A DNA stretch of 64,000 nucleotides, taken from Jacaranda mimosifolia. Taxonomy: Eukaryota > Streptophyta > Magnoliopsida > Lamiales > Bignoniaceae. The notes under the pieces were generated by a model. That model searched no databases, was not told where the DNA came from, and saw nothing but the letters and a program-made list of their open reading frames with translations. Below are positions 24,451 to 36,917 of the stretch, in pieces. The position numbers and the translations under genes were made by a program. The stretch is from the NCBI GenBank assembly GCA_018894105.1, contig CM032128.1:22983001-23047000 (forward strand). The letters are read 5' to 3'. Each line of letters opens with the position of its first letter. Position 1 is the stretch's first letter.

Positions 24451-25202
24451 AGATATCAAAATTATTATTCTTATCCGCTTTTTTCCATCTTAATCAAATA
24501 ATTAATTCATTACTTTAAAGAGGTCAAAACAATAAATGTACGTTAAGATAAGCTTATACCCTGAAATATTGATTCTTGAAGTAAATTATCATTCATGTTG
24601 GAGATACGTGTAAATAAAAGGGTGAATGTCATACGACACCCATGCACACCCCCTAAGATTAGGCATAATTATTAAAAGACCCTCATTTTTTCATAAATTA
24701 TAAATAACACCTTAACATTTTGCCTTGTTCAACGATTTGTTAGTTGCCTTTAGGTTTTTGCTGGCAATGTCTTTAAAAAAAATCTAAACGTCTAAAATCA
24801 CCCTTCTGTTCAATAACCTTTATGAGTTTTTTCCCAACCAAATTAGCGTAATGAAAATACACTTGAGGGTTATATATATATATATATTAAGGATGTTAAA
24901 GTTTTTTTAGATGGTAACTATAATATATTTGAAATATTGTAAGGAGTTAATTGTAATATTATTGTAATAATAAAAATGAAAATTTATTGTATACGCTTTT
25001 TCATAGAAGATATAGTACTTTTTACTTTATTTTTGATATGTCAATTTTTTCAAATACTGGGGAAGTAGGAATTATGTATCGAAATTATTATATTTCCTTT
25101 GTATTATGGAAATATATGTTATGTAATAGCAATTAATCTAAGCTGCAAGCTGATTATATGTTACATTTCCTTTACATTATACTTTTTTGGTTGTACAATT
25201 AT
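24451..25202. other. Unassigned AT-rich stretch
   Basis: Contains a segment of more balanced composition (about 24610-24860) with CATGCACACCCC and AAATCACCCTTCTG, which might be part of a non-autonomous element, but I could not define ends. A short (TA)n run lies near 24871-24886. No gene. Confidence 0.35.
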
Positions 25203-25745
25203 TATAACATCCCACCTCTTCTCATAAGTAATTTTCCTTAAAAAAATTATTATTATTATTATTATTATTATTAAATTATTAAGCTTATCTAGTTACTATA
25301 GGAAATCAAATTTAAATTTCTATATAGATAAATTATCTTATGAAATTATCTCTTTTGATTGAATTAGTAGCATTCTAGATTAAATAAATTAATCTAAAGA
25401 TTACTTAAAATTTCCAAAATACACATACACTATAAATTTAGCCATGCACCCTAAGTTTATAGGGCACAAAACATATATGCCTTAAGGTACAAATACATCA
25501 TTATATATATTAGATATATAATAAAAGTAAGATATAAAATAGAAGTTTTATTTATTTCCTAGGACCAATTCAAAATGAAACAAGAGATCAAGGACTAAAT
25601 TGCAATAAAAAATTTAGGGTCAAATTAGAATAGAACAAAAATACCAAGGACCTCTAAAGTAAATAAGCAAAGTCACATTGCCCATAAATAGGGACCAACC
25701 CTCAACCATTTTCCCACACCAAGTTCTAGTATTTACGCAAACTAT
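25203..25745 (+). repeat. Truncated plus-strand LTR-like fragment
   Basis: The sequence starts TATAACATCCCACC, resembling TGTAACATCCC LTR starts, has an (ATT)n run at about 25248-25274, and then AGGACTAAATTGCAA and AGGGTCAAATTAGAA, phrases typical of plant Ty3 LTRs, followed by a possible TATA box (CCCATAAATAGGG near 25680). It is joined abruptly at about 25745 to the minus-strand LTR of element B, where the expected ~500 bp LTR end is missing. Confidence 0.45.
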
Positions 25746-28150
25746 CCCAAAGAATCAATTTGGACCAACAATGTACATAGCACACACGATATCAAATTTA
25801 TTAGATTGTTGGTCATTCCAACCTTGTTGCTCCCAGATCAATTTATAATTGCTAGTATCAGGTATCTATGTAGCATAAATAAGATTTTCTTATCGCTCCA
25901 TTGCTCGAGCACTCAGCTCGGCGGGTAATAATTTGTTTATATGGCATGGTCAACTGCATGCCTGATCCCGTCACTCACAGTTCACTACCTCCAACTACCT
26001 GTAAGTCAAGATTGTAGATGGGTACTAGCTGAAAGATATGTCTCTGTAGGTCCGTTCTGCTCAACTGTTTTTCGGACCTAGCCCTGGGCCCAAACCTCCC
26101 TAGCGTCCCATAAGTTGAAAACCGCCCATGTCTTCCCATGGGTTCCCAAGGGCTGATAAGATATAATGCTAACAGATAAGAATTTAACCTTTAAGCCATA
26201 AACATGTATATAACAAGGTATGAGACTGGAACAAGCAATATACTCAGTACACCGTCGACAAGGCCGTTTTGGGATTTCAAGGTAAGTCAACAAGAAGAAT
26301 ACGACAAAACATTAGATCAACAAGATCTTTTTAGCATCAACCACATTTACAAGAAACTAACAATAAACACAGGGTCAGCTGGCAAGGCTGTGGGGTACAA
26401 GGAATAGAAAACGAATGACATGATAAGAGTTCTGGACACCAGAACAGAAACAAGAAATTCTACAACAAAAGCAAGATTTAGAGAACAAACCTTCACAGGG
26501 GTTTACGAAATAAACACAAATAAGTATAAAGAATTTCAACAATCAAGGAGTTCAAACAATTCAGGGACATTAATTCTTAGAATAACAAGGTAATCAAAGC
26601 CAAGGTCAACAAACCCTCACCTTAGCAGTTTCAGGAAAAGGCAATCGTAGTCAGCAATCTATTAGTTAGCAGAATCCACTTCTTCGCCACCTAATCAAAC
26701 GAGTATATTCATAGTCAAAATTCCTATTCAACTCTAATAGTCTTCTAAAATTACACTATTAGCATCCTAAAATCACTAGCATATCGATCAACATGATAAT
26801 TAAGATTCAATAGGTACCATTGGTTCAAAATGCTCTAATTAAGCCAATAATTTCAAAAATAGCCACGAGGTTTTGTGTCGGTTCCAATAATGGCATGCAA
26901 TCTGGTCCTTAATTACATAATCATTCCCATAATATCATCCTAAAACTACAATAATAGCTTAATTTCCTCATAGTTAATCCCAAACCAATGCCACTTAGGT
27001 CTTGAATCCATGAATTAAAGTTTAATCACTTAATAAATTTATTTAGTCCAAGTTTGGCATATAACATGATATGTCCGAATCCACTAATTATACAATACTT
27101 CCTGCATAGGGAACATATGCATATATTTACCAATCATACTATAATCTCAATCTTGGCATAATTACAAGGTTCACAGTGGAAAATGGTACAATATACATGA
27201 ATATTTTGAAGGTCATAACCAAAACCTTAACCCAAGATTTGATTATCAAAGTTCCAGAATCTCAAATCGAGAACACAGCCACGATCGTTGCATTGAGGAA
27301 GTGAAACTGTCCCTCTATCATCGTCGAAAAAGATGAACGCCACCACCAAAAGACGCCTCTCGACGAGAGCTGTCCAACACCCTCCTCTATTTCAGGTTTC
27401 TCTACCGAAAAAGCCTTCAATTTCCGCCCCAAAGCCCTCAAAGCTACCTTTTGCTGTCGTGAAGATCTCATCGGATTTTGCCTTCGCCGTTGCATGAAAC
27501 TCCCATACAGTGGCACCACCGTGATCCTCAAGCTAAGGTCTTTCAAAAAAGCTGCCTGGAAGCCTTTTTCCACCGTTACCCCATCGAAACCGTCGAGATC
27601 GCCACGGTTGAGCTTTTAGCTCTACATTTTTAGCAGTTCGTCACCTGGAACGCCATGCCAGAGGTACTAGTATGTTGCTGGATGTGAGGGGAAGAGGATA
27701 ATCAGTTTAGAGCGAGATAGGGGTTTGCTGGAGGAAATCACCAGAGGATAATTGTGGTTGGTTGTGGTGAAGAAAAATAAGAAGAAGAAGAAGTTTTTTT
27801 TTCTTTTTTTTTGGGGGGGGGGAGAGGGGAAGAAAATTTGATACTAAAAAGGGTAACTTTTAAAAAAATTACAATTAGCCCCTAAAACTTATTGCTGCAT
27901 TTCATTTAGGTCCTTCAGCATTTAAAAGTTAGAGTTAGACCCAGTTGGCCTAGAAACTTCCATGCAAACCCCTAAAGTTTCAAAATGTGGTCAAATCAAA
28001 TCTAACTTATTTGCGAATTGACCTCAAAACTTCCAAAATTCTTTCAATCAACTCCTTTTAATTTATTTTCAAGCCTTAAAATCCAATCAACCAATACCTT
28101 GATTTATAAATTCTTATTTTCCAAAAATGTCAAATTTTGGGGGTGTTACA
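25746..28150 (-). repeat. 3' LTR of element B, outer end missing
   Basis: It matches 32030-34464 throughout, at about 11% difference in a ~220 bp sample counted by eye, and ends GGGGGTGTTACA beside a polypurine tract. The first ~500 bp of the LTR seen in the right copy are absent. A GAA-rich run lies near 27779-27805. The minus-strand frame 27262-27573 shares a short segment (QLSSRG, FWWW) with a frame in the right LTR at 33551-33781; this follows from LTR homology. Confidence 0.8.
26097..26160. repeat. Minisatellite in left LTR of element B (~2 units)
   Basis: About two ~28-bp units of the type CCCTAGCGTCCCATAAGTTG / AAAACCGCCCATGTCTTCCC. The right LTR has about five units at 32368-32505. 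Confidence 0.6.
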
Positions 28151-28180
28151 ATCTTTCCCCCTTAAAAGAATCTGGTCCCC
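28151..28180 (-). other. Polypurine tract of element B
   Basis: On the minus strand it reads TTTTAAGGGGGAAAGAT and ends at TGTAACACCCCC, the LTR start. The neighbouring ATCTGGTCCCC matches the same position in element A. Confidence 0.75.
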
Positions 28181-31062
28181 ATATTCTCATCTTCGATTAA
28201 TACCGGTACACAACATTCTTGTTCCTTGATGCTTCAATCACCTGTCATTACAATACTTGAAATATTAGCCATCTTAGTTTTGACAGAGTGCATACCTTTA
28301 TATAAAAGATCGTAAAACCATTACGGCAATAAACAACTAACAACATCACAAGTTCACACTTACATGATATTCGCATAAAAGAGTAGTCAAATTCAAACCT
28401 AACATGCTAGATTTCATAACTTATCATACATTCCAAAGTAACTGGATACAGATTCACAAAACTTAAACATACTAGGTATAGACATATCCTATACGCCTAC
28501 TATTCCTTAAACTCCATCTGGGGTATGAAGCCAAAATATACAGTGTTAGATTTTGTTTTGACAAAAAAAAACTTAGACAAAACCTTCAGCCACCTGTTTT
28601 CCTTTATCTCGGTGATATTTATACATATCCTTTACTTATCTTGCCAATCACTGAATATATTAATTTCTTTTCAAACACAAAGTGTTTGTCAATCCCAGGT
28701 TGACCCAAAGCATATTTACCAGTACATTCACCATAAGTAAGAATTTCTCTTCTTCAACTCTTAAATGATATCTTTGTTTCATTTAACCAATCACAATATC
28801 AATAATCCTAAACACAAGCAAAATAGGTTATTCTATGACTTAAGTTTTCCCAAGGCGTATGAAATTATCCTTGTATTCCCAAATTTCCTTTACGAAACAT
28901 ATATGAATCTAGAATTTCCTTAGTTGATCTCACTAATGCACTTATTGATACCAATCTGAAGAACCCCAAGAACTTGTACTTGACATATTTTCTGGTCGTA
29001 CTTAATTGTTTGTAACTTAGGTAAAATTATTTCCTTAAATGTTTGGGAGATCATAGCCTAAACACATATGTAATATAGTTATTCCTTAATTGCAAGCAAT
29101 TCAAGTTTCTAACAAGATCCTTATAAATCAATCCCAAAATATTATCTTAATTCATAATGTCTTTGTCTTTATTACAAAAAAATGGCAATTCTTGACCTAT
29201 ATTTTCCTTGAGTTTCTCATTCAATAATATCCTTTCCTTTACATCAATTCTAAACAAACCCCAAACATCTGCATTTGGTAAAAATAGCTTATGAGGAAAA
29301 TGGATATCCCAATTTCTCAAACTTGATATGTCTTGTTGAACTCTTACTATTGCTCTACTAATCCTAATTAGTGATGTAAGGTCCTTCCCAAAAGTAAGTA
29401 GTATCCTCAATTCCTTTATTCATCAAGTTTACTCGCTATTCCAATTTTCTCGTCATTCCTTAATTCACATCCCTATAGTTTACTGGTCTGACTCTTTCAG
29501 TAATTAAGGGAATAAAACTTTAAAATTTTCTCAAGGTTATCCTTCACATGGTCTCTATTATATTTCCTAGATTACTAACCTCATTTGCTCATCAAAAGGG
29601 TTATAAGGTCCACCCTCCCATTGTAATAAGTTTCATACCACCAATCTTCCTCTCTTCGGATCTACTAGCAGGGGAGAAATAAGACCTAAAATTATCTTCA
29701 ATTTTTCCCATGAGATTTTCTAATTTAAACCATCCTCATCACCATCTTGGAGTGTTTAGCTTCATCGATTGATGACCTTCCACCATGACTTAGTCGAATG
29801 AGGATCACATTCACATTTGTGGATGTTTTGGCAATGTCATATCCCATAGTATCGCAATTGCTGGCCTTAAAGAGCGAGCTCGAGATCTATTAGCCCATAT
29901 CGTGCATCTTAGATATTAATAATATCAGAATGGCTACCAAGGATTCCTGAGTATATTAAGCTACCAATCTACCTATCTAATATTTAAATCATGGGTGAGG
30001 GGGTAGAACTTACTAAATCCAGTATATCATTGTGATATTGAAATGTTCATCCTATTCCACTTACTGAGCTAACAAGTCACCCATATGCATATATGCGCAC
30101 CTTTGACAACTTCCCTAATTGACACCGATCTCTATCATCTATCCACATTCCTATTTGCCATAATAATAACAACATCTTCTTTGTCCTTCTTTTTGTTTTC
30201 TAATTCTTTCTTAGCTGATTCCTTTACTCTTATCTATTATTTCCTATATTCCAAAAATGATTTTGCTAGTTTCTCCTCAAACTTTTTATACGGTTCCTCG
30301 TAACTCCATGGCTTTCAACAACCATTCGGTAGACCACTATATCGTTTAATTCATACCCTATGAATTCCTCCAATATTAATTTGTTCATATGACCTTTTAA
30401 ATCAGTAAATGCGACTCCGTTCAGGAAAATTCTCAACTCATAAATCTAAAATCTCACAAAACACATTTAAACGTGAAATATTTCTCCAAATTTTCACCTT
30501 TTCAAAATTCAAAGAGTCCCGTACTTGACATCCCTAGATTACTGGATCATACACTTATCGTCCTAGAAATGTATCTTTCATCATTGATTATTTCCATAAT
30601 TTTCTTAATTTGCATCCCTTAGTCCCAAATTCCTATCATCATATTCCCTGCCAATATAAACATACTATTTAGATTCCAATTATACACATAGGGCGAACAT
30701 TCCTCATTCTAATAGTCGTTCATTCATTTTCCAAATACATTTATTCTCGCAATAATCCCTTTTTCTATGTATTTATTCATCTAATTCTCATCTGTAAGTA
30801 TGTAGTAGGAACTTATTCGCCTCAAGGTAATCACTTTTTGGCCATTTCATATTTTCCTAGAATGATCCTTATTCGCTAGGTACAACTTCCAAATACGTTG
30901 CACGCAAAATATTGATTTTCGAAGTAACTCTTTTCACACCAAGCACAATTTCTCCCAACATAGTCATCCACTTATCAAACTCAACCTTCACAGATATTGT
31001 TTGCATAACACCAAAATTCTTAAACAGCACCATCATTTCCAAGCACTATACGTTCATATGCC

Positions 31063-31134
31063 TGACATACCAGAAGTAAAAGGTTATTCATTGGTTGGCC
31101 ATCCAAGTCATAACCCTTTACTTCTTTAATGTCA
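31063..31134 (-). other. Hairpin downstream of primer site, element B
   Basis: TGACAT pairs with ATGTCA, AGAAGTAAA with TTTACTTCT, and GGTTAT with ATAACC. About 26 of 32 stem positions pair, closing on GGTTGGCCATCC with a TGGCCA palindrome at the apex. It lies about 385-455 nt downstream of the primer site. Stem length and GGCC apex match hairpin 2 of element A while the arm sequences differ. Confidence 0.7.
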
Positions 31135-31517
31135 AGCCTTATTCCAAAAATTCATATTCCTATTTAATTCCACATTCAAGTTCACAATAAAACCTCATTT
31201 AATTCCATAATCAAACTTCATATTTTCCTATCCCAAGATTTCACATTCCAAAATCATATCTCGATATAACTTAGGTATTCCTTACCTCAAGCATATACAT
31301 CTAGATCATTTCCAAAATCAAGTTTAGTCTCTATTAACCAAAAATTCCACATTTCGAGAATTATATCCTAGGATCAGATCCCACAATAGCTCAGGTTTTT
31401 CCTTATCCTAAGTGTTCGCATCTTAGATGACTCCTAATTTAAGTTCGATCTCTAGTAAATCCGTCAATTCCAGTCACCACAATCATTCTCATGTTAACCT
31501 AGGTCATAAAAAACCTA

Positions 31518-31530
31518 GGCTCTAATACCA
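31518..31530 (-). other. Primer-binding site (tRNA-Met) of element B
   Basis: On the minus strand it reads TGGTATTAGAGCC, one change from the plant initiator tRNA-Met complement. It is four bases (CCTC) from the LTR end at 31535, the same spacing as in element A. Confidence 0.8.
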
Positions 31531-31922
31531 CCTCTGTAACGTCCCATCTCTGGATAGCACCCAAGCTGAGGTGCCACCAATTTAATCTTAATCTTAAATC
31601 ATAAACAAGTAATAGGCCCATAAGAAAATTTTTCAGAACTTATTAGAGATAGCAGCAAATTTCAACTTAAATAGACCTTGATAAAACACTAAATGCATGC
31701 CATGGTTTATTCCTTAACAGTCAACATAACATACACATACCTTTAGGTTATCATTGTCGATCCTGACATATCACAAAATCTCAAAATCCAAACTTGACAT
31801 TTAAATGATTCCATATGTACATTCAAACACGTTATCTATTACAAAACATGCTCATGTCCAAGCGGGAGATCCGAGTTCATCACCTAATCTTGTCTCAGAA
31901 AATCAAAATAGTACAGAAGGGT

Positions 31923-31937
31923 AAGTCCTAAGGACTT
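31923..31937. promoter_or_regulatory. Short inverted repeat in LTR of element B
   Basis: AAGTCC-TAA-GGACTT, perfect 6-bp arms, about 390 bp from the LTR's 3' end (31535). Related motifs are at 6000, 16361 and 36901. Confidence 0.5.
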
Positions 31938-32367
31938 AGTGAGGGAAAAGAAAAGGATAGGATTCAAAGGAAAGCTATTAAGATACAACAATCATTAAAC
32001 AATTTGGTAACAAGCAATAATTTTTAATATGGATCAATAATGTACATACCACTCATGATATCAAATTTATTAGATTATTGGTCATTCCAACCTTGTTACT
32101 CCCAGATCAATTTATAATTGCTAGTATTGGGCATCGATGTAGCATAAATAAGATTTTCTTATCGATCCATTGCTCGAGCACTCAGATCAGCAAGTAATAA
32201 TTTGTTTATATGGCATGGTCGACTGCATGTCGAATCCTGTCATTCGCAATTCGCTACCTCTAACTACCTATAAGTCAGGATCGTAGATGGGTACTAGCCG
32301 AAAGATATGTCTCCGTTGGTCCATTTTGCCTGACTGTCTTTCAGACCTAGCTTTGGGCCTAAACCCC

Positions 32368-32505
32368 TATGGCGTCCCTCCGAGTGAAAACCGCCGATGG
32401 CATCCCATGAATTGAAAACCACCCATGGCGTCCATGAGTTCAAAATTGCCTGTGTCTTCCCATTGGTTGATAACCGCCCATGTCTTCCCATAGGTAGATA
32501 AGATA
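32368..32505. repeat. Minisatellite in right LTR of element B (~5 units)
   Basis: About five imperfect units of 26-29 bp with the pattern (A)TGGCGTCCCATGAGTTGAAA followed by ACCGCCC. The left LTR of the same element has about two units, so copy number changed after insertion. Confidence 0.65.
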
Positions 32506-35500
32506 TAATGCCAATAGATAAGAATCTAACCGTTAAGCCATAAACATGTATATAACAAGGTACGAGACTGGAACAATCAGTAGCTGGTAAGGCCGTTTTG
32601 GGATTTCAAGGTAAGTCAAAAAGGAGACAGAACATTAGATTGACAAGATCTTTTTAATAGCAACCACATTTGCAAAAAACTAACAATAAACACAGGGTCA
32701 GCCGACAAGGCTGTGGGGTATGAGGGACCAAAAAGGAATAACATGATAAGAGTTCTGGACACTAGAACAGGAACAAAATATTCTACAATAGAAGTAAGAT
32801 TTAAAGAAACAAATCCTCACAGGGGTTTACTAAACAAACACAAATAAGTATAAAGAATTCCAACAATCAAGGAGTTCAAACGATTCAAGAACATTAATTC
32901 TCAAAATAACAAGGTAATCAAAGCCAGGTCGGCTGACCCTCATCTTAGTAGTTTTAGAAAAAGGCAATCGCAGTCAGCAATCTAATGGTCGGCAAAAGCC
33001 ACTTCTTCGCCACCTAATCAAAAGAGTATATTCATAGTCAAAATCCCCATTCAACTCTAATAGTTTTCTAAAATTACACTATTAGCATTCTAAAATCACT
33101 AGCTTATTGATTAACATGATAATTAAGATTCAATAGGTACCATCGGTACAAAGTGCTCTAATTATGCCGATAATTTCAAAAATAGCCACAAGGTTTTGTA
33201 TCAGTTCAAATAATAGCATGCAATCTAGTCCTTAATTACATAATCATTCCTATAATATCATCCTAAAACTACAATAATAGCTTAATTCCCTCATAATTAA
33301 GCCCAACTAATGCCACTTAGGTCTTAAATCCATGAACTAAAGTTTAATCACTTAATAAATTTATTTAGTCTAAGTTTGACATATAACATGGCATGTCCGG
33401 GTCCACTAACTATACAATACTTCCTGCATGGGAAACATATACATATATATACCAATGATACCATAATCCACAATCTTGGCATAATTACAAGGTTCACAAT
33501 GGGAAAAGGGTACAATATACATGAATATTTTCAAGGTCATAACCAAAACCTTAACCCAAGATTTGATAATCGAAGCTTCGGAATCTCAAATCAAGAATAC
33601 AGCCACGATCGTTGTGTCGAGGAGGTGGAACTCTCTTTTTGCCACTGCCACCATCCACCGTTACCGGAAAATATGAACACCACCACCAGAAAATGCCTCT
33701 CGATGAGAGTTGTCCAATGCCCTCTTCTGTTTTGGGTTTCTCCATCAGAAAAGCTTTCAATCGCCACCCTAAAACCCTCAAAGCTACCTTCCGCTATTGT
33801 GAAGATCTCGTCGGATTCTGCCTTTGCTGCCACATGAAACTCCCATGTAGTGGCACCACCATGATCCCCGAGCTGAGGGCTTTCAGAAAAGTTGCCCAGA
33901 AGCCTCTTTAAGCAACTACCATGCCAGACTCGTCGAGCTCCGCCACGATTAAGTTTTTAGCTCTACTTTTTTGGATGTTCGTCGATTGGAACGTCATGCC
34001 AGAGGTACCATTGTGTTGTTGGAGGTGAAGGGAAGACGATAATCGATTTAGATTTGAGGGATGGGGTTTGTCAGAGGAAATCACCGGAGGAGAAGAGTAG
34101 CTGGTCGCGATGAAGAAGAAGAAGAAGAAATGAGGGGGAAAGAAAAGAAAATTTGATATTTAAAAGGGTGACTTTTAAAAAATTTACAATTGGCCCCTAA
34201 AACTTATTGCTGCATTTCATTTGGGTCCTTCAACCTTTAAAAGTTGGAGTTAGACCCAGTTAACCTAGAAAGTTCCACGCAAACCCCTAAAGTTTCAAAA
34301 TGTGATCAAATCAAGTTTAACTTATTTGCGAATTGACCCTAAAACTTCCAAAATTCTTACAATCAAGTCCTTTTTATTTTTTTTTAAGCCCTAAAATTCA
34401 ATCAGCCAATACTTTGATTTCTAAATTCTTACTATCCAAAAATACCGAATTTGGGGGTGTTGTAATTTGGCTAGCAAAAACCATACCTAATCTTCCCTAA
34501 TCCATCAAGGACCGAAATTCTCCAGAAATTCCCCAAAATTTTCAGCCCCTAAATTTCAGAAATGCTGCAGAAATCAAGATAAACTTACCAATCAATAAAA
34601 CTGCTACTAGCTTCAATCTTCAAAAATTGAAAACCCACTCTCCAACCACTTGATCATCCATGCAAACCCATATTGGGAAAGCCCCTGATGTCTATATCAT
34701 GTTAATAGCATATATTTCAAAAAATTTCACCTAGATCAACCTAAAAACTCTGCCAAAATCAGCACTGCTTCACGCAGGCAAAAACTATCCGAATCGAGGG
34801 CAGTTTTATTTTAGTTATATCTGAAGAATTAGTCGTTCAAATGATGAAGTAGAATTATTATTGGAAAGCTCTATGAATTTAGATAATCTTAAGACTAGGA
34901 ATCACTAAAATTGAAGTGGTATTTCAATCGAAAAGGGGCAGGAACCGCGACCTACCACCAGGAACATGACTAGGTCAAAAGCTCACTTTAAACAAGAATT
35001 AGAAAAAATCAACCTGTTCAATCAACAAATTGGGGCCATAATTAGAAATTTCATCATGTTTAAAGATCATCTGAGGTAAATACCACCGTCCAAATACCTT
35101 AGATTTGGAAAAAAAAATTAGTTTTAGGAAACTACACAGTTGACTATGTGATTCTAGAAATAGGCAAGTATTGTTGGGTAATTGTGAACATGTTATGATG
35201 ATGCTAACTTGAATTTGTTTTGATAAATGTGATCAAATATGAATGTTTGGATTATGTTGTTTGAATTATGAGATTATGTTGGATAATTGGGGTTTGAATT
35301 TAATTGGATTTGGTGGAAATTCTAAAATATGATTTAGATAAAATGATTTTATGTAATTCTTGGAACAATGTGATAAGAAAAGTATTAAGATATATTCAAT
35401 TCATTTGGGAATTAATAAATAGGAAAGATTACTCTTGGATATATATATATATATATCAACAAGGATGGTCGCTTGAATTATTAACTAGTAACTAAATAGT

Positions 35501-36209
35501 TAAAATGGTATATAGTACTTTAAGTAAACTAATTTTTATTTTCATTCCCTCATAATATTATTACCAAAAAAATGATCAATAATAATTGAATCTTAAATTT
35601 AGGTAATTAAGTGTACAAGTTTGTTGGAGAATCTCGATAATAGGAATCGGTGAGATTTTCTATTCCTTCTAAATTGCTATTTTGTTACCTATAATTCCTT
35701 TTTTTCGTAAAACACCTTGACTATTGATATGTAGGGTATTTTATTCTTTTGCAATATCTTTTCTAAAATTATATACCTATCTCGTGTTTTCAGGAACACC
35801 TTGATCATTGATACGTGGGGTCTTTTATTCCTTTCTGAATTTCATCTATTACTTGTTAATAACTACATCTTAAAATCATATAATCTTTTCGCACTTTCTA
35901 AAATGCCTCACTTATGATAACGATAATTATTTGGTCTGCTTGGTAAGTTTGAGCCGGTTGAAATCTTGAAGTATTCCTAATCAAAAGATCATGGCATTAA
36001 TGTTTATTTCGTTTGTTTATTTATAATCAAAACTATGCTACTTAATTAAGCAAAGTAAGAACCTCATATACCGGACACTTTCAAAACATCTCCAAATAGA
36101 AAAGATTGTTTAAAATATTTTATGAATAAGTCTCCCTACTCCAGATAAGTTATAACTTGAAAAATATTCGTGTTTTCTAATTATTATAAATCTTCTTATC
36201 CTACTCGTC

Positions 36210-36600
36210 GAATTAAGAGATAAGTGCCACACTTGCTGACAAGGGGTGTGCAGTGGGGGCCACCTTTAGAATCCAAAGGTTGACACCTTCTGCTATATTT
36301 ATTGTATTCTTGACTATTTTGAATATCCTATTCGGTCAGTTGTGTAAAGTATGTGCCGGACAGAGCAAAGTGCCACACTAGTTGAAAGAGGATATGTAGT
36401 GAGGGCCATCTCTTGAATTTATCATCACTGGCACCTCTGGATTTCAGTACTAGACATCTTTCAGCTGTGTTTTGTACCTTAAATGATAAAATCCTATGAA
36501 TGAAGTTTAAGGAACTAAGTGCCATGTGCGGCTATGCAACGGGGGCCACCTCTGGATTCATGTACATTTAAGTCTGAATATGAAAAAGGCATTAAGATTT
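36210..36600. repeat. Three diverged ~150 bp tandem repeats
   Basis: AAGTGCCACAC followed by GGGGGCCACCT and TAGAATCC-like text recurs at about 36221, 36369 and 36519, with GTGCCACACTAG and GTGCCATGTGCG variants. Each unit ends with a GGCACCTCTGG/CCACCTCTGG-type segment. They lie inside the LTR-like region. Confidence 0.6.
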
Positions 36601-36900
36601 ATGAATTGTCCTTGCTGGTATGGGACAATGATGGAGTTACATGAAAGGTTTGATATGATTATGATGTCTTTGATATGATAAGGTTTCTTATAAGTAATTT
36701 AATTGAAACATCTCTTAATTTAGATAAAACCTTAAGATACCTCAAATATATGTGTATCTGACTTATAAAGCATTTATTACAAAAGCTTGTTATAGAAATC
36801 TAGTTAGCCTCTCATGTTTGTTTCTTACTTAAATTCTCACTCTACCATCTTCTACTGTAGAATAAGCTCTATACAAGTAACTCTCTCCAACTTTCCTCAC

Positions 36901-36917
36901 TGAGTCATTCAGACTCA
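36901..36917. promoter_or_regulatory. Short inverted repeat, variant arms
   Basis: TGAGTC-ATTCA-GACTCA, perfect 6-bp arms. It is placed about 375 bp from the LTR end, like the AAGTCC/GGACTT motif, but both arms have changed in a way that keeps complementarity. Confidence 0.45.

Larger units (their letters stand above)
28151..31534 (-). mobile_element. Internal region of non-coding Ty3-like element B
   Basis: A 3.4 kb interior between 2.9 kb LTRs. No gag zinc knuckle, DSG protease, YxDD or integrase motif was found; the longest minus-strand frame is about 87 codons (29147-29410). LTR and interior sizes fit the LARD class better than an autonomous Ty3 element, whose interior is usually above 4.5 kb. 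It shares its polypurine tract, primer site and a post-primer hairpin with element A, so both are likely members of one family that depends on proteins from elsewhere. Confidence 0.65.
31535..34464 (-). repeat. 5' LTR of element B
   Basis: A 2930 bp LTR from TGTAACGTCCC to GGGGGTGTTGTA (the terminal ACA is mutated to GTA). It pairs with the LTR ending at 28150 and is homologous to the solo LTR at 13964-16860 in opposite orientation. It contains a ~28 bp minisatellite, the AAGTCC inverted repeat and a GAA-rich run near 34110. Open frames such as 33376-33837 and 33612-33911 are LTR sequence; their counterparts in the left LTR are interrupted. Confidence 0.85.

Noticed and set aside
26078..26293. 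Frame with repeated GGxH and W-containing phrases read across the minisatellite
   Set aside because: The repeating peptide is a by-product of the ~28 bp minisatellite in the LTR.
33376..33911. Overlapping 153- and 99-codon frames on the plus strand and two on the minus strand
   Set aside because: All fall within the element B right LTR, and the left LTR copy (27240-27570) does not keep these frames.
36210..36600. Regular GC-rich repeats considered as a CRISPR array
   Set aside because: Only three diverged units of ~150 bp in plant LTR-like DNA; no constant repeat with unique spacers.
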